Assembly: GCA_943360385.1 (NCBI GenBank)
Contig: CALRIM020000018.1
Coordinates: 1-25,743 of the forward strand
Reading direction: 5' to 3'
DNA from: CAJBVG01 sp943360385
GTDB taxonomy: Bacteria > Bacteroidota > Bacteroidia > Sphingobacteriales > Sphingobacteriaceae
DNA: 25,743 nucleotides
In this document: positions 23,134 to 25,743 of the stretch, in pieces
Numbering within the stretch: position 1 is the stretch's first letter
How the letters are laid out: every line of letters begins with the position of its first letter
Notes under the pieces: model-generated
Told to the model about the DNA's origin: nothing
Seen by the model: only the letters and a program-made list of their open reading frames with translations
Databases searched by the model: none
Translations under genes and position numbers: made by a program

Positions 23134-24303
23134 CCTTCCCGGAGAGTGGTGTAAATACACTGAATACTTCCTTCTATCGTCTGGTTTACGATCGTAAATA
23201 ATATCCACCAATGGATCTAGATTTCTAAAATTCGATCTTTCGTTATTACACAGTATTATTATGGCATGATGATTTTCTATATCACGCATGAAAAAACTTT
23301 TAAACCCATTCCACCAACCCCCGTGGTAAACTATTGTTTCCCCAGTATTTAAAGTGTAAGTTCTCCAGCCGAAGGCATAATTAAATGGACCTTCTAGTGA
23401 TTTACTTCCAGGAGTATACATAGAGTCTAAAGTACTATCAGCTAAAAATTTTCCAGAGTATAAAATTCGATCCCATCTGTGCATATCTTCAACAGTAGAG
23501 TAGATGCCTTTATCGCCAGTAGCACCGTCTAAATAATCGTGATGCACATTTGCACCCCATCTATCGTGACCCTGCACGTAATAAAAATCTCCGAGGTTGT
23601 TTACATCTAACACATGCGTGTGTTTCATTCCAAGTGGTTTGAAGATGTCGTCTTCCATGAATTTTTTAAAACTCTTACCCGAAACTTTTTCTATAATTGC
23701 AGCTAACAATACGTATCCCGTATTACTATAATCCATTCGTCGATCTGGAAAGAAATAAATTTCCGGTTTATTTTTCATCATCATTTCTACCACACCTTGA
23801 TTTGTTAAAGGTGTTTTACGATCGCTAAACTTCTCGCTGAAGTAGGTGTAATTCCCTAAGCCTCCTCTATGTCTTAAAAGTAATTTTATAGTGATGTTAT
23901 TATATGGGAAATCCGGATAGAATTTTTTTACATCATCCTCTAAGTTTAATTTTCTTTGTTCCATTAATTTCAAAATCGCTGCAGCAGTAAATTGTTTACT
24001 AACAGATGCTAATTGAAATACAGAGGTTGTTTTTAGTGGCTTTTTCTTTTTTGATGGATCTTCGTATCCGTAGGCTTTTTCAAATAAAATATGTTCATCA
24101 TAACTTATTAAAACTGCACCATGGAAATTTTGTTCTGTTGCTAATTTCTGAAAAAAGGAATCAATTTTTTTATTTTTATTTTCGAATACAACCTTGTCAT
24201 AAGGTCTACCAGATTCTTCTAAAACAACTTTGTTGGTAGTTTTACTTTTCTCTCCACACCCTAATAAATAAATGGATGTGCAAAGCAGTATAATTTTTTT
24301 CAT
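23131..24303 (-). CDS. Serine hydrolase lipoprotein, beta-lactamase/class C PBP family
   Basis: A 390-residue lipoprotein with lipobox LLGC (C16). The catalytic triad motifs of the class C beta-lactamase-like family are present: S100-V-S-K103 (nucleophile and base), Y192-S-N194, and H327-G-G. Members act as D-amino-acid peptidases, esterases or peptide hydrolases, and true beta-lactamase activity is not implied. The region that is usually HTSGL reads RHRGGLG here, a departure from the common consensus. The gene is six bases downstream of the APC permease, so they form an operon, suggesting that a product of extracellular hydrolysis is imported. Its stop is embedded in the TATGAGA hairpin. Confidence 0.92.
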   Translation of the reverse strand: MKKIILLCTSIYLLGCGEKSKTTNKVVLEESGRPYDKVVFENKNKKIDSFFQKLATEQNFHGAVLISYDEHILFEKAYGYEDPSKKKKPLKTTSVFQLASVSKQFTAAAILKLMEQRKLNLEDDVKKFYPDFPYNNITIKLLLRHRGGLGNYTYFSEKFSDRKTPLTNQGVVEMMMKNKPEIYFFPDRRMDYSNTGYVLLAAIIEKVSGKSFKKFMEDDIFKPLGMKHTHVLDVNNLGDFYYVQGHDRWGANVHHDYLDGATGDKGIYSTVEDMHRWDRILYSGKFLADSTLDSMYTPGSKSLEGPFNYAFGWRTYTLNTGETIVYHGGWWNGFKSFFMRDIENHHAIIILCNNERSNFRNLDPLVDIIYDRKPDDRRKYSVYLHHSPGR

Positions 24304-24309
24304 CTTATA

Positions 24310-25743
24310 TTATGCTTCTTTAATTTTGTTTTTAAAAAGTGCATATACAGGAATTCCAAGAGCAACTATTATTAACCCAGGCCAAGAGTAATTTGGCTTG
24401 TAGATTAATAAAATTATACAAACTGCAGAAGCTAATATTATATATAGAATTGGAATAAAAGGGTAGCCAAATGCTTTATACGGACGTTCAGCATTTGGTT
24501 GAGTTTTTCTAAGTTTAAAAATACCTAGGATAGTTAAAATGTAAAATAATAATACTGCAAAAACTACATAGTCTAATAAATTTCCATATGAACCAGACAG
24601 ACAAAGAATACATGCCCAAATACACTGATATACTAATGCATTTCCAGGTACACTGTTTTTGTTAAGTTTAGACATACCAGAGAAGAACAAGCCATCTTTT
24701 GCAGTAGCATAATAAACCCTGGCACCAGATAATATACAACCATTATTACAACCAAAAGTGGAAATCATAATTAACACAGCCATTAGCAGTGTTGCACCTG
24801 GTCCGCCGATTGCTTCCGCAACTGCAGCAGCTACTCTATCGTTAGTAGAAAATTGAATCCCTCTGCTCATTACATCTACCCCATTCGGATCGCCATGTAA
24901 GGGAAGTACTAACAAGTAAACAACATTCATCAATATATATATTACAGTTACTAGCGATGTGCCAATTACCATGCTTAATACCAAATTACGTTTCGGGTTC
25001 TGAATCTCATCACCAGAAAAACCGATGTTGTTCCAAGCATCACTTGAAAATAAAGAACCAACCATTGCTACACCAATCGCAGGTATTATGCCCCAAGAAA
25101 TTATATCGCTAAATGTGTAATTATTATTAATATCCTTATTCGCTACAGAAGCATGCCACATGTCGCTAAAGTTTGCATGAGCAACATCGTAATTAATTCC
25201 AAATAATAAGCCTACGATAATAAGTCCAAATAATGCAACAATTTTTGTGCTCCCAAAAATATTTTGTATCCATTTACCATTTCGTACACCTTTAGAATTT
25301 ATAATTGTTAAAAGGATAATACTCAATATTGCAAGTACCTGAACAGTGCTTATTTTAAAACTACCAAGTTTTAATAAAACGTTATCTTCTGAAATTAGAT
25401 TGGGTAATAATACTCCTGTATATTTTGCAAAAGCTACTCCAACAGCAGCAATTGTTCCTGTTTGAATAACTAAGAAAAGTGTCCAGGCATATAAAAAAGC
25501 CACTGGCTTCCCCCAAGCTTCACGCAAATAAACATACTGTCCACCAGCTTTTGGCATCATGCCAGCCAACTCACCATAACTTAGTGCTCCAGCAATTGTT
25601 ATAAACCCAGTTATAAGCCAGATTAATAAAAGCCAACCACTTGAACCTACTTGTCTAGCAATGTCTGAACTAACAATAAAAATTCCTGAACCTATCATTG
25701 TTCCAGCAACAATCATTACTGAATCGAATAGCTTTAGTTCTTT
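24310..25743 (-). CDS. APC-family amino acid permease (5' end off the window)
   Basis: At least 477 residues are visible and the frame stays open to the right edge. The codons upstream of the internal ATG at 25716 read KELKLFDSV, a typical lead-in to the first helix of this family, so that ATG is probably not the start. Helix 1 carries GTMIGSGIFI, the substrate-binding unwound segment of APC transporters. About twelve membrane helices follow, with FSGDEIQNPKRN in a loop as in amino acid/polyamine antiporters and exchangers. It should import or exchange an amino acid at the inner membrane, but the exact substrate cannot be told. It is co-directional with, and six bases from, the serine hydrolase. 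Confidence 0.93.
   Translation of the reverse strand, partial: KELKLFDSVMIVAGTMIGSGIFIVSSDIARQVGSSGWLLLIWLITGFITIAGALSYGELAGMMPKAGGQYVYLREAWGKPVAFLYAWTLFLVIQTGTIAAVGVAFAKYTGVLLPNLISEDNVLLKLGSFKISTVQVLAILSIILLTIINSKGVRNGKWIQNIFGSTKIVALFGLIIVGLLFGINYDVAHANFSDMWHASVANKDINNNYTFSDIISWGIIPAIGVAMVGSLFSSDAWNNIGFSGDEIQNPKRNLVLSMVIGTSLVTVIYILMNVVYLLVLPLHGDPNGVDVMSRGIQFSTNDRVAAAVAEAIGGPGATLLMAVLIMISTFGCNNGCILSGARVYYATAKDGLFFSGMSKLNKNSVPGNALVYQCIWACILCLSGSYGNLLDYVVFAVLLFYILTILGIFKLRKTQPNAERPYKAFGYPFIPILYIILASAVCIILLIYKPNYSWPGLIIVALGIPVYALFKNKIKEA

Noticed and set aside
25716..25716. ATG at 25716 as the true start of the permease
   Set aside because: Family-like residues KELKLFDSV continue in frame upstream to the window edge, so the gene is better treated as partial.

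Overview
The window is ordinary chromosome from a low-GC member of the Bacteroidota (Bacteroidetes), probably a gliding or flavobacteria-like lineage. The evidence is the gliding genes gldE and gldD behind mutY and ssb, two proteins ending in type IX secretion (T9SS) type A sorting domains, Omp28-family and DUF6029-family envelope proteins, many lipoproteins with Bacteroidota-style signal peptides, and A-rich leaders in place of Shine-Dalgarno sites. I see no phage, integrase, transposase, CRISPR array, rRNA or tRNA.

Layout. 1-212: 5' part of an unrecognised gene, reading off the left edge. 371-2358 (minus): NlpC/P60 peptidase, then a sigma-54-activating response regulator with a forced TTG start. 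2573-4997 (plus): pyruvate dehydrogenase E1 alpha and E2. 5063-6386: YdeI-like protein (minus) and an uncharacterised membrane protein (plus), divergent. 6470-7666 (plus): di-haem peroxidase lipoprotein. 7755-10296 (minus): M28 and M20 peptidases as a pair. 10376-13345 (minus): HU, TPR protein, a 29-residue AURKAIP1/COX24-type ribosomal protein, RNase G. 13497-16945 (plus): mutY, ssb, gldE, gldD. 17024-20054 (minus): TlpA-like oxidoreductase, DUF6029 beta-barrel, Omp28 lipoprotein. 20172-22238 (minus): Omp28-type protein with a T9SS signal, divergent from another T9SS cargo at 22372-23064. 23131-25743 (minus): serine hydrolase and an APC permease that runs off the right edge.

Working together. 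pdhA and pdhC give two of the subunits that make acetyl-CoA. HU, MutY, Ssb, RNase G and the small ribosomal protein are information-processing genes. GldE and GldD belong to gliding/T9SS assembly, and the two T9SS cargo proteins are its likely clients. Three thioredoxin-like proteins and a barrel at 17024-22238 look like a cell-surface thiol module.

The most unusual signal lies between the genes. At least seven sites carry arrays of degenerate 7- or 8-base words, often folded back as hairpins, usually starting at or inside a stop codon. The words differ from site to site but the architecture is the same. Two word families recur in near-identical copies: 5026-5065 with 23094-23133, and 10311-10334 with 16992-17015. 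No gap between genes exceeds 300 bases.
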